A stretch of DNA of 64,000 bases from Brasilonema sennae CENA114 (lineage in GTDB: Bacteria; Cyanobacteriota; Cyanobacteriia; Cyanobacteriales; Nostocaceae). Location: the NCBI RefSeq assembly GCF_006968745.1, contig NZ_CP030118.1, positions 1,934,654-1,998,653 of the forward strand, given 5' to 3'. Every line of letters starts with the position of its first letter. Position 1 is the stretch's first letter. A program made the translations under genes and the position numbers. The notes beneath the pieces were generated by a model. The model saw only the letters and a list, made by a program, of their open reading frames with translations. It made no database searches and was not told the DNA's origin. Shown piece by piece: positions 25,486-34,986 of the stretch.

Positions 25486-26150
25486 AGTCTTTTCTCCTGA
25501 TTCGTACTTCTGAGATCTGTCAAGATGTCAAAGTCTAGGGAAATCCTCACACTAGCACCGCTCAAATCTTAGCGGCAAATACGTAATTAACTCGTAGAAA
25601 GATCTTAATAGCGCTCAACTGTGGCATGCCCTCTCAGTTTGTGTATGCTTTTATGGCACAGAAAATGCAGTTTGCAAAGCATAATCATCACACCAATCTA
25701 AAAATAATAGAGTAGTCAATCTTGGTCATTTTTGCTTAACTTTGTAAGAACTTTATATTAATTTGTCTGATTCCTAGATATCTTAGACTGTGTTCACTGA
25801 TCTGGTAAACAGAGCACACTCTCCAAAGTAAAATCTAGGGCATAAAGCGAATCACTCTGTGAAGTAGACCAGACGCTACACCCCACATAAGAGTTCTCAG
25901 CAGAACTTAAGGTTATGAGTAGACTTGGACTTTGGCATTAACATAAGACTCATATTGTCAAAAATTATATTTAATATTGAAACAAAATAGTAGTTTCCGA
26001 TCAGATCGTGTTCCGGTGTCAGCAATTACCAGACTCCACACATAATTTCTTAGATCTCAGCACAAGAAAGTATTTTATAATACTAAAGGTATCATTATTT
26101 ACAAAAAAAACCGAAACAGAAGTTCCGGTAAAAGAATTTGCTTAGTTAGT
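25486..26150. other. Gap upstream of amiC2
   Basis: AT-rich and without a gene. The first 40 bases upstream of the amiC2 start (TTTCTCCTGATTCGTA and following) closely match the leader of amiC1 (28293-28325), a trace of the tandem duplication. No other feature seen. Confidence 0.4.
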
Positions 26151-26241
26151 TATAGCAGTCGAAGCGTAGATTAAGACATAAACTAATGAGAAAATACGGG
26201 CACTACAATACTTCAAAGCCTGTTAAGCGTTCCCTGCTATA
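26151..26241. repeat. TATAGCAG element, copy A (91 bp)
   Basis: Ends TATAGCAG (26151-26158) and CTGCTATA (26234-26241) are inverted repeats. The interior (GTAGATTAAGACATAAACTAATGAGAAAA with Cs and Gs varied, then CTGTTAAGCGTTCC) matches the element at 57154-57279 along nearly its whole length. No coding capacity: a small non-autonomous repeat. Confidence 0.7.
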
Positions 26242-26243
26242 TA

Positions 26244-26296
26244 AACTACTGAGGCAGTTATCAAAGTTTCAGACACTGATAACTGCCTCAGTAGTT
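26244..26296. repeat. Perfect 20-bp inverted repeat between amiC genes
   Basis: AACTACTGAGGCAGTTATCA (26244-26263) is exactly complementary to 26277-26296 around a 13-base loop. It sits 44 bases past the amiC1 stop and abuts the TATAGCAG element. A short T-run (GTTTT) follows on the plus strand. Candidate terminator or mRNA 3' hairpin for amiC1. Confidence 0.7.
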
Positions 26297-26339
26297 GTTT
26301 TAAAGCGGTACGAATTTGTACTTTGGCATTTCAAGTATT

Positions 26340-28292
26340 TTACTTTTGCTTTAAGTACTGAAGAACACCATCAGCAATCCCCTCTGCCATTTTATTTTGA
26401 TACAGTCGGTTGGACAACTTAGCAGCGTCCTCACGACCAGTTAAATACCCTGTTTCCACCAAAATTGCTGGCATAGAATTTTTTCTTAAGACATAGAATC
26501 TAGCTTTGCGCACGCCACGGTCTCTCACATTGACACTTCGGAGAATGCTCTTATGAACGATCTGAGCTAGGCTTAAACCGCTGTCATAATAGTATGTTTC
26601 TAAACCACTCACTTCAGGACGATCATCACCTGCTGAGTTCGCATGGATACTGACAAAGACATCAGCATTGGTTCTCTCTGCTATGTCTACCCGTCCTTGA
26701 AGAGTGACAAAATAGTCTGAGTCACGGGTTAGTATTGCTTGGTAACCACTTCGGTCTAAAATTTCTGCCACCCTTTTGCCAATAGGCAAAATAATATTTT
26801 TCTCTTGAATACTACCAATACCAACTGCTCCAGAGTCTTTACCGCCATGTCCTGGATCAACGACAACGACGACTCGTCCCTTACGAACAGGAAGCTTCGG
26901 GCCTACAGGCTTGATTGGCTGTAATGCCAAAGGCTGTGGGTTTTGTCGTTTTATGGGTGGTAAACCAATGGGTGGTTTGATAGAAGGGAGACGTTCTAAT
27001 CCCAAAGACAAAACCTGACCATTCAGTTTGTTAACTTGCCCAATTCGCACTCCTAATGCTGGTTGGACATAGACAACAACAGTACGGGAGTCTTGTTGCA
27101 GCAAGCGCACGCGCAGAACAGGGCTACTAGCATCGAAATTTGGACCTTTGACTGCAGAAGCCAACTTAGCATTGGGAATGGTGATACGAAATTGATTAGA
27201 TGACTGATCCCAACTAGTACTAGCAGATGAGAGACGTTGATCTGCTTTAATCAGGAGTTGCGTACCACTACTAGTCAGTTCTACAGCCTCAATTGTGGAG
27301 ATTGCATCGATTTTTGGTGGCTCCACAGCAGGAGTGGGAGGATTATCTGGTGGAGTAATAGAATAACTATTTCTGGGCGACTCACTCGCATAACGATTAT
27401 TTGGTAGAACGACTAAACCATCAGAAATATCAGAACTGCTTGTGCTTATGCGCCAATCAGGAGTATCTTTGTCTACTCGCAGGGTCATCCGGACTGCTGG
27501 TGGTGTTTTTTGCAGTTGAATCATTTCAACTCGGTTGACACCATGTCTATTTATAGATCTATCGCGAGCGCCAAAATTTGGTGACAAAGTAGCACCAGGA
27601 ATGTCAACGAAGATGGTTTTGCGATCGCGGCTGCGAATGATCTGAGTCTGAGGATTTCCACCACTGGTGCGCAGAAAAAAACCGTCCCCTGTAACTTGCA
27701 GACTCTCAACTTGAATTGTGCTTTCTGCAACGACAACAGCCTTAGAAAACTCAGGTTTTTTCTCACCGTCAGAATCTACTGTCACCACATTGTAAATATT
27801 TCTTGGCGGTGGGATGACCACTTCTTCACTTTTTGGGCTTGGTGAAGCTTTTGGGGTTGGGGATGCTGGTGAGGAGGCAACTCCCTCAGTTTGTGGCGTT
27901 GGTAATTGTACTGTCCAGCGACTGGCACTTTTCCCTTCAAATTTTACTTGCTTGGGGTCGAGGGTATAACCAGGATTCAGTTCAACAACTATACGAGTTG
28001 TTTGTGGATCAAATTGACCAACACGAACAGAGCGAATCGCACCGCCTACTGACTCCGTCAACTGGGGACGCCCAAAATCAGTTCCTGGCAAATCAATAAC
28101 CAACCGCGTAGGGTTGAAAACAAGTTGCGCCTGGGGTTGAACTGGACCTTGAGTATTGATTTCTAATCGGTTTTGACTGGCATCAAAGCGCCAAGATTGC
28201 AATTTCGCGCTTTGTGCTGCTTGAGCTGGCGACAATAGCGTCAAAAGACTAGTCGTTACAAAGGTACCAGGTAGTAACCAGTGGGTTTTCAC
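26340..28292 (-). CDS. amiC1: N-acetylmuramoyl-L-alanine amidase, AMIN plus Amidase_3 (AmiC1-type)
   Basis: 650 residues from GTG 28292, which has AGGAGAAAACACT directly upstream exactly as in the paralogue; a longer frame upstream lacks a ribosome site. Signal peptide ends near PAQAA. AMIN domain about 30-125, second AMIN-like region about 325-425, Pro-rich linker, and amidase domain about 470-650 with VDPGHGG, IQEKN, SIHAN and ILVETGYLT. Over half the sequence is identical to amiC2, so the pair is a tandem duplication. Periplasmic septal peptidoglycan hydrolase. Gene order in relatives suggests it is the AmiC1 position. Confidence 0.9.
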   Translation of the reverse strand: MKTHWLLPGTFVTTSLLTLLSPAQAAQSAKLQSWRFDASQNRLEINTQGPVQPQAQLVFNPTRLVIDLPGTDFGRPQLTESVGGAIRSVRVGQFDPQTTRIVVELNPGYTLDPKQVKFEGKSASRWTVQLPTPQTEGVASSPASPTPKASPSPKSEEVVIPPPRNIYNVVTVDSDGEKKPEFSKAVVVAESTIQVESLQVTGDGFFLRTSGGNPQTQIIRSRDRKTIFVDIPGATLSPNFGARDRSINRHGVNRVEMIQLQKTPPAVRMTLRVDKDTPDWRISTSSSDISDGLVVLPNNRYASESPRNSYSITPPDNPPTPAVEPPKIDAISTIEAVELTSSGTQLLIKADQRLSSASTSWDQSSNQFRITIPNAKLASAVKGPNFDASSPVLRVRLLQQDSRTVVVYVQPALGVRIGQVNKLNGQVLSLGLERLPSIKPPIGLPPIKRQNPQPLALQPIKPVGPKLPVRKGRVVVVVDPGHGGKDSGAVGIGSIQEKNIILPIGKRVAEILDRSGYQAILTRDSDYFVTLQGRVDIAERTNADVFVSIHANSAGDDRPEVSGLETYYYDSGLSLAQIVHKSILRSVNVRDRGVRKARFYVLRKNSMPAILVETGYLTGREDAAKLSNRLYQNKMAEGIADGVLQYLKQK

Positions 28293-30013
28293 AGTGTTTT
28301 CTCCTGATTCGTATTTATGAGAGTCTATGAAGTGGAGAAGCACCCAGAACACAAAACGCAGAATTTAGTACAGTCAACAGTGAACAATTATCAGTAAACA
28401 GTGAATTGATAACCCTATGGCTAAACGCCACGCCTTACGGCTGGAACGCCCGTCGCCTAGGGAGGGAGACCCTCCTCATGCGCGCTGGCTCACTGATAAC
28501 TGAATAACTGACTTCTGAGTTTTTTGTTGGTCAAAGTTTTGGTAAATCTTCACACTATCACCGCTCACAACATTGCTTTGGTGGCACAAGCATCATTTTT
28601 TGATTTCATCAAGACATTGTTATAGTGATTATTTTTGAATATAATCCAAATTTGGTGATAGCAAAGCGTGTTATTTACCTAATATCTATTAAGGTTTTAC
28701 CATTAGGAGTAGCTATTGTTCTGTATTAATCCTTCTTAGATACTAAATTGAATGATTGGCGTCAAATTCTAACACGCTGCCAATAGCTTTTCATGCCGTT
28801 ATGGCATTTTTTTGTTGTTAGATATTTGATTGAGACCCTCCAGACGACTTCCCGACTTCTTAGCAATTTCCATAAAAGTATCCGTCGGTAGCTAAACACT
28901 TCATCCATCAAAAAGAGATTTTTTATATTGTCTGATTTGGTAGTCGTCAATGCACCGACTGATAATACTCCCACTGTTTTATGAGGAAGCATCCCAATAC
29001 ATGTAAAAATACGCTTGTCATTGTGTAGACGCTTTTACTGCTTTGGGCAGGGTGTGAAACGAAGTGCTGCGTATCTGCTGCACAGATGCTCTTACCCACA
29101 GCATGACAATGAATTTAGAGAATTGGGATGTTATACCAACCTCTCTATAAACTTACACTTAATATAATTAATCAGAAATGACGGTAAAACCCCAGGATGT
29201 AAAACCATATCATTACGAAATATTAAGTGCCACTTCATGGAGATTTAGTATTAGTCTTTTCTGATGTGAACTTGACTTTTCGGTGCACCTGTTTAACTGC
29301 TAAAGAAATACCTAATTTTGGATGAGTGAGCAAGAAGGAAGATAAAACAAAAGTAACATTCCTAATAGACTTTTTTCAGAAGTAGGTAAGGGGTAAGGGA
29401 TAAGGGGGAAAAATCTAAAAATTTTTTCCTTTTAACCTTTCTCCTTTCCCCAAGAAGTGCAAAAATAACTTTTGCACTCTTGTCTCATCTTGTCTAATGA
29501 GTGCTGGCATTTAGAACAAACTCCTTTTTTAGTTTAAGGAGACGAAGACTTTGGAATCAAAGTTTCCATTAGTAATAGCAAAAGTACAAAATATTCATAT
29601 TTTGAAGTTTAGTAGATCATGAACTTGTCGTACAGCAGTGCGGATGATTTTTTTCAGAGGAGAGAAAAAACTGACTGATAAAATTTAAGCGAATCGTAAC
29701 AGAGTGGAACCTTAATTATGCTAGCTAGCAAAGCACTCCTGAGCTTGCCTCCTGAAGAAAAAACAATCAAATTGGGGAGAACGCCTTGAGCTTTGACTAA
29801 CCCACTTGGGGTGCGCTGGCTCCTTTGAAGCGTTGTACACCTATGAGGAATAATACGAACCTTGGATGAATGTGCCCGGAAATATCAGAAATTTTGTTGC
29901 TGGTATAAACTTCAACTTAAATTAGAAAGAAGAAGATATTACTTAGACAAATTTACAACTCAGTCGTTATCTAAGTACAGACGCTCTAAATCATGCGTCT
30001 GTACTCAAGAATT
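28293..30013. other. Long gap between amiC1 and the antiporter gene
   Basis: 1.7 kb. 28368-28410 carries CAGTGAACA/CAGTAAACA short repeats; 28425-28490 is REP-like (ACGCCACGCCTTACGGCTGG, GGAGGGAGACCCTCC); 29379-29450 is a purine-rich run GGGTAAGGGATAAGGGGG pairing loosely with a pyrimidine-rich run that follows. The rest is AT-rich. No gene, tRNA or recognised RNA; a 76-residue minus frame at 28762-28992 has no support. Confidence 0.45.
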
Positions 30014-31438
30014 TTACTTATCGTCTTGAGAATCTGGTGATTCTATAACCAACGATTTTCCGGAAGAATTATCTAAAAGCATTTCCTGTATTGCTGTAGC
30101 TGTTGTTGGTTCTGGGAATACGAGCCGCAAAAGAGGAGGTGCAATAAATGTTGTCAGAATGACCATCATAATAATAGCCGCCTCCAAAGGTTTCGAGAGA
30201 ATACCAATGGAAGAGCCAATACCAAGAAACACTAAGCCTACCTCACCTCTGGGAATCATACCCACACCAATTGCTAAACGGTTGATTTGAGGTTGACCAA
30301 ATACACTGAAGCCAGTGACAACTTTACCTAGGATGGCAATAATTATCAGAAAAACTGCCATGACTAAACCTTCCTGATTACTGGGAATGGCTGGGTTTAA
30401 AACCCCTAAATCAGTTTTTGCCCCAACAGTAACAAAGAAAATTGGCACCAGTATATCAGCAATTGGAAGAACTTGCTTTTGCAATTCCACACGCTCATCT
30501 GTTTCGTCTAAGACCAAACCAGCAGCAAAAGAACCTAAAATTGCCTCTAATTGAATGGCAGCGGCAAAGTATGCCATCACAAAGGCAAAGATAAGTGCTG
30601 GTATCACTAATCCACCACGAGTTTTTAACTTTTTCGCAATTGCTACAAAGGTATTACTGAAAACATTTCCAAGAACAATTGCGCCCACTAGGAAACTACT
30701 GGCACTAATGATCAGATAAATGACTTTACCGACATCTACTGAACCTTCTTTTGCAAGACTTGCCACCACTGCTAAAACGATAATTCCTAAGACATCATCA
30801 ATTACAGCAGCACCTAAAATAATTTGCCCTTCTTTGGAGTTGAGACGCCCAAGTTCTGACAATACCTTAGAAGTGATACCAATACTTGTAGCAGTTAAAG
30901 CTGCTCCTGCAAAAATTGCTGGTACTGCTGGAATACCAAAAAAAGCCATTAATCCTACCGTACCAGCAGTAAAGGGTACTACCACACCCACTACCGCTAC
31001 CACACTCGCTTGGACACCTACAGCTACCAAATCTTTGATGTTTGATTCCAAACCAATTTCAAACAGCAGAATGATGACACCAAGTTCTGACAATACGGAA
31101 ATGACCTCAGACTGCGTTTTAAACACAGCATCAGCAGCGGCTGGATTCAGACCACCAGTGGTTTGAAGGAAAGTCATGATTAAAGAGTTGGAACTATCTG
31201 CGCCCCCTTCTGGAAACACTAATAGATGGAGGACAGAAATACCTACCACGACACCAGCTACCAGTTCTCCCAACACTGGCGGTAACCCAAAGCGGTTTGA
31301 AAGTTCTCCGCCAACTTTACTAGCAAGGTAAATGACGACCATGCTCAGCAGCACTGCTGCTAGTACTAGTGAACTATCTGCTGTTTCTGTCGCGGTTGCG
31401 AATAAGGGTAATGAGAAGGTTGTGAAATCTAACTGCAT
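30014..31438 (-). CDS. nhaS3: CPA2-family cation/proton antiporter (NhaS3-like)
   Basis: 474 residues with about 12-13 hydrophobic helices. The core motifs of the KefB/NapA group are present: LPPVLGELVAGVVVG, the paired aspartates in AAVIDDVLGI (about 218-227) that carry cation and proton, GAALTATSIGITSKVL, and GMIPRGEVGLVF. The soluble C-terminal tail is short, with no TrkA-N domain, unlike full-length KefB. It should exchange Na+ or K+ for protons in the plasma or thylakoid membrane. The NhaS3 name is by similarity to the essential cyanobacterial antiporter and is less sure than the family. Monocistronic in appearance. Confidence 0.85.
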   Translation of the reverse strand: MQLDFTTFSLPLFATATETADSSLVLAAVLLSMVVIYLASKVGGELSNRFGLPPVLGELVAGVVVGISVLHLLVFPEGGADSSNSLIMTFLQTTGGLNPAAADAVFKTQSEVISVLSELGVIILLFEIGLESNIKDLVAVGVQASVVAVVGVVVPFTAGTVGLMAFFGIPAVPAIFAGAALTATSIGITSKVLSELGRLNSKEGQIILGAAVIDDVLGIIVLAVVASLAKEGSVDVGKVIYLIISASSFLVGAIVLGNVFSNTFVAIAKKLKTRGGLVIPALIFAFVMAYFAAAIQLEAILGSFAAGLVLDETDERVELQKQVLPIADILVPIFFVTVGAKTDLGVLNPAIPSNQEGLVMAVFLIIIAILGKVVTGFSVFGQPQINRLAIGVGMIPRGEVGLVFLGIGSSIGILSKPLEAAIIMMVILTTFIAPPLLRLVFPEPTTATAIQEMLLDNSSGKSLVIESPDSQDDK

Positions 31439-32125
31439 TGATTATTCTGGAAAATCCTTCCCTCTAATTTACAAGTTCATTGAACACTACACTCATAGAG
31501 GCGCTACAAAAAGCATTGATAAATCAATTCATGCCCCCTGTTAATTCGATAAAGCGCTGCCAATGAGACTGTCATACTGGGACTAGAGATAGTCTGCAAG
31601 AGGGGTGGACTACTAGGGAGCCAGATGCGTGGCTGTTGGGAAACCCTCAAAGCAGCAGGTTGTCGTCACCGCCTGCGCCGTGCTGGTTCACCAAATCACC
31701 AGTTTCCATCGTACGCAGATGCTTAAGAGCCAAACGCAATTGCTAACTAATCCCAAACTGTATTGCTATCCCGTTCTAAATAGCAGTAGGAATACTCGTC
31801 TGGTTCTGTTTTCAGCAGCCAGTATCCCATAAATTTTCTCCTTCAATTGTTTGCAGTTAACAGTTAACAGTATTCCAATAGCTATTTTTCAGTTACTAAA
31901 AATGTAACTGCTTAGACTTTAGACAGTAATCGTGTCAAAGTAAAAATACCTCCTATTTAGACACACTACCGCTTGTGTGTTCTCCAAATGGATAGGGAGT
32001 GTTAGTTGTGTGTTGTTTCTTGTTAGCAATGAGTGGTTAGTTTTTGGTTCAGCCTAACCACTCAGGATTTTTCACAACTTACTAGATCTTCATAGATGAA
32101 TAATTTTTAGAGGAGTGAACGTTTT
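31439..32125. other. Gap with REP-like module
   Basis: 31600-31700 is REP-like (GGGAGCCAGATGCGTGGC, CACCGCCTGCGCCGTGCTGG). 31850-31870 has short AGTTAACAGTTAACAG repeats. The last 30 bases carry the ribosome site of the next gene. No gene recognised. Confidence 0.4.
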
Positions 32126-32875
32126 GTGAATACAAATGCTATATTTGGTTCTCAGTTAAATGCTGGGAACCGGTGGAAATTTCTATTTTTAGCGTTGCTT
32201 GTATATATAAGTAGTACCCAACCTGTTTTGGCGCAGCAGAAAGAGACGATGTTGCGTACTTTGAGTGTTAATGGTCGTGGAATGGAGACCATTCCTACAA
32301 CTTTGTCTCAAGTCAGTTTGGGAGTAGAGGTTCAGGGAAAAACAGCACAGCAGGTACAACAAGAAGCTGCTCGCAGGTCATCTGCAGTGGTTGCTTTAGT
32401 AAAAAGCCGTAATGTGCAAAAATTACAGACCACGGGGATTAGTCTCAACCCAGTATACAGTTACGACAATAAAGTGCAGCGGATTACAGGCTATGCTGCT
32501 TCTAATGTTGTCAGTTTTCGGATTCCCACTGAACGCGCGGGTACTCTGTTAGATGAAGCGGTCAAAGCTGGTGCGACTCAAATTAACGGCATAAGTTTTG
32601 TTGCTAGCGATGAGGCGATAACCCTTGCTCAACAACAAGCATTAAAAAAAGCCACTCAAGATGCTCAACAGCAAGCTCAAGCAGTTTTGAGTACTTTGGG
32701 TTTCCAACCTAAAGAAGTTGTCAACATTCAAATAAATGGAGCCAGCACACCTCCACCACCAAGACCTGTATTACGTGCCGAGTATAGTAAGGCAGCAGCA
32801 TTAGATGCTTCCACCCCTATAGTCGGTAGTGAGCAGCAGGTGGAAGCTACGGTGACATTACAAATTAGTTATTAG
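32126..32875 (+). CDS. SIMPL domain (DUF541) periplasmic protein
   Basis: 249 residues from GTG 32126, with AGAGGAGTGAAC about ten bases upstream. Signal peptide with hydrophobic core (about 18-30) and cleavage near VLAQQ. The SIMPL domain spans about 42-249: LSVNGRGMETIPTT, GVEVQGKTAQQVQQEAA, YAASNVVSFRIP and the C-terminal VEATVTLQISY are typical. The function of the family is unclear (homologues affect oxidative stress and cell-envelope processes). Exported. Stands alone, convergent with ssb across a repeat-filled gap. Confidence 0.85.
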   Translation: MNTNAIFGSQLNAGNRWKFLFLALLVYISSTQPVLAQQKETMLRTLSVNGRGMETIPTTLSQVSLGVEVQGKTAQQVQQEAARRSSAVVALVKSRNVQKLQTTGISLNPVYSYDNKVQRITGYAASNVVSFRIPTERAGTLLDEAVKAGATQINGISFVASDEAITLAQQQALKKATQDAQQQAQAVLSTLGFQPKEVVNIQINGASTPPPPRPVLRAEYSKAAALDASTPIVGSEQQVEATVTLQISY

Positions 32876-33171
32876 TCACCTGTTTTGACCGAGACAATTT
32901 TAGATTTTGGATTTTGGATTAAAGCTTCGGCTTCGCTCAGCTTTAACCCTTAGCGTTCGCCCTTGGCGTGTCCGAAGGACTCAGCCGAAGGGTTAAAATC
33001 TAAAATCAAAAAAAAGGTTTCAAGCCCCTGACTTGAGTCGTGGAGAAAAATAAATTTTCTTGGGATCTCAAGCCCCTGTCTTCGGTGATATGGGGTCAAT
33101 CCTTCGGCTAAGCTCAGGGTTAATCTAAAATCTAAAATTCAAAATCCAAAATTGATTGACTTTTTACTAAA
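32876..33171. repeat. Repeat-filled gap between SIMPL gene and ssb
   Basis: Contains AATTTTAGATTTTGG-type runs facing AAAATCTAAAATC-type runs (inverted), a REP-like core (AGCGTTCGCCCTTGGCGTGT, CCGAAGGACTCAGCCGAAGG), and two TCAAGCCCCTG hairpins (about 33018-33042 and 33068-33096) that resemble IS200/IS605 right-end hairpins. No transposase coding sequence remains. Confidence 0.5.
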
Positions 33172-33534
33172 TTAGAAATTATCAGGACTCATATCTACAT
33201 CCGCATCTTCGACATCCCGTTTAGAACCTAGCAGTTGCAGCTGATCCACGATGATAACGGGTGTGGAGCGATTTGCTCCTGTGGCGCGATCGCTCCAACT
33301 ATCAAATTTTAAGGAACCCTTAACAGCAATTTGTTTGCCTTTACGCACGTAATCACCTGCTACCTGCGCTGTTTTTCCCCATAATTCCAGATTAAACCAA
33401 TCAGTATGTTCGCTGTCTCTTGTACGCCGATTGACTGCTAGTGTCAATTTACACTTGACACTACCTGACTCGAAATACTTCATATCCGGGTCAGTTCCTA
33501 CACGACCAATGAGGGTAACGATATTTATGCTCAT
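33172..33534 (-). CDS. ssb: Single-stranded DNA-binding protein
   Basis: 120 residues from ATG 33534 (MSINIVTLIGRVGTDPD); a TTG two codons earlier is unlikely. OB-fold throughout: LIGRVG, LAVNRR, DWFNLELWGKTAQVAGDYV, KGKQIAVKGSLK, and YFESGSVKCKLTLAV. The C-terminal tail is short and ends in DMSPDNF: acidic, but without the classical DIPF tip of bacterial SSB. This length is normal for the short cyanobacterial SSB. It binds ssDNA in replication and repair. Confidence 0.92.
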   Translation of the reverse strand: MSINIVTLIGRVGTDPDMKYFESGSVKCKLTLAVNRRTRDSEHTDWFNLELWGKTAQVAGDYVRKGKQIAVKGSLKFDSWSDRATGANRSTPVIIVDQLQLLGSKRDVEDADVDMSPDNF

Positions 33535-33859
33535 GTGCAATTTTCAGTACAAATGTATTTGTATTGTGAATACCATAGTAGCCAATTGCTATATTGTCTA
33601 GCATTGCGTTCCATAAAAAATAATTACAGTTGCCAAACACATGATATTAATCACTCTGTGGAAACTCTAAAACAATACGGATACACTTATGCCGCCTAGG
33701 AATATAGAACAATGGAAGCCTGAGACTGGTCAAAGATTACGAAAAATATATAAAAAGATAATCTAGTTTACTGGACTCAGGTTAAAAAACATAATACGAT
33801 CCTGCACAATTCTCATTTGTGGCAGTACTGAAAAAATATCAAAATTAGGGGGCCAACGC
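33535..33859. other. Divergent promoter region of ssb and mreB
   Basis: AT-rich, contains the promoters of both divergent genes; no specific box is asserted. AGGGGGCC lies just ahead of the mreB GTG. Confidence 0.4.
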
Positions 33860-34903
33860 GTGGGTCTTTTTAGTAAATTTTCCTTATCGCGGGATATGGG
33901 TATTGACCTTGGTACCGCAAACACCCTCGTTTATGTATCAGGTAAAGGCATTGTTCTGCAAGAACCTTCCGTAGTGGCGATTGACCTAAACGAAAAGGTT
34001 CCAATAGCAGTTGGAGAAGAAGCAAAAAAAATGCTCGGTCGCACACCTGCGAATGTAATTGCAGTGCGCCCCTTGCGTGATGGTGTCATCGCTGACTTCG
34101 ATACAGCAGAAGTGATGCTAAAAAGCTTTATCCAAAGAGTCAACGAGGGCAAATCTCTAGTATTACCAAGAATTGTCATTGGTATTCCTAGTGGGGTAAC
34201 AGGGGTAGAAAGAAGAGCTGTCATGGATGCGGCTTCTCAAGCTGGGGCAAGAGAAGTTTACTTGATTGATGAACCAGTGGCTGCAGCAATTGGGGCAGGA
34301 CTACCTGTCACTGAAGCAACAGGCAATATGATTATTGATATTGGTGGCGGGACAACAGAAGTTGCCGTGTTGAGCCTGCAAGGGACAGTGCTTTCTGAAT
34401 CAGTACGTATTGCTGGAGATGAACTGACCGAAGCCATCATGCAGTATCTGAAGAAAGTTCATAACCTAGTCATAGGGGAACGTACTGCTGAAGACATCAA
34501 AATTCGCATAGGATCAGCATATCCCACTCATGATGATGATGAGGCCATGATGGAAGTTCGAGGCTTGCACCTGCTTTCTGGTTTACCGCGAACTGTCACA
34601 ATTAAAGGGCCAGAAGTACGTGAAAGTATGTCGGAACCTTTGTTGGTGATTATCGAAGCGGTGAAGCGGACTTTGGAACGCATCCCGCCAGAGTTGGCAT
34701 CAGATATCATTGACCGAGGAATTATGCTAGCTGGTGGAGGTGCGCTGCTCAAAGGAGTAGATACCTTAATCAGCCATGAGACTGGAATAGTAACGCACAT
34801 CGCTACTGACCCATTAAGCTGTGTTGTTATGGGCACAGGTCGTGTGTTAGAAAATTTCAAGCAGATGGAAAGAATTTTCAGCGGGCGTTCTCGCAATATG
34901 TAA
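33860..34903 (+). CDS. mreB: Rod-shape protein MreB (actin-like)
   Basis: 347 residues from GTG 33860 with AGGGGG upstream. Actin-fold nucleotide motifs: GIDLGTANTLVYV (phosphate 1), IDIGGGTTEVAVLSL (phosphate 2), MLAGGGALLKGVD (adenosine). It polymerises under the membrane and guides peripheral peptidoglycan synthesis with MreC and MreD, which follow. Normal length; no anomalies. Confidence 0.96.
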   Translation: MGLFSKFSLSRDMGIDLGTANTLVYVSGKGIVLQEPSVVAIDLNEKVPIAVGEEAKKMLGRTPANVIAVRPLRDGVIADFDTAEVMLKSFIQRVNEGKSLVLPRIVIGIPSGVTGVERRAVMDAASQAGAREVYLIDEPVAAAIGAGLPVTEATGNMIIDIGGGTTEVAVLSLQGTVLSESVRIAGDELTEAIMQYLKKVHNLVIGERTAEDIKIRIGSAYPTHDDDEAMMEVRGLHLLSGLPRTVTIKGPEVRESMSEPLLVIIEAVKRTLERIPPELASDIIDRGIMLAGGGALLKGVDTLISHETGIVTHIATDPLSCVVMGTGRVLENFKQMERIFSGRSRNM

Positions 34904-34914
34904 CACAAGCGCTA

Positions 34915-34957
34915 TTAGATATTGGGTTCGATAGCGTTGCGGGAATCCAATATCTTA
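34915..34957 (+). other. Imperfect hairpin between mreB and mreC
   Basis: TTAGATATTGGGTTC (34915-34929) pairs with GAATCCAATATCTTAA (34942-34957) with one bulge and one G-U. It may dampen read-through so that MreB exceeds MreC and MreD, or mark an mRNA processing site. Confidence 0.45.
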
Positions 34958-34986
34958 ATTTATATTACAGCTAAAAAAGGTTTCTT

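Noticed and set aside
28762..28992. 76-residue minus-strand ORF in the gap before amiC1
   Set aside because: No ribosome site, no domain and a random-looking sequence in AT-rich DNA.
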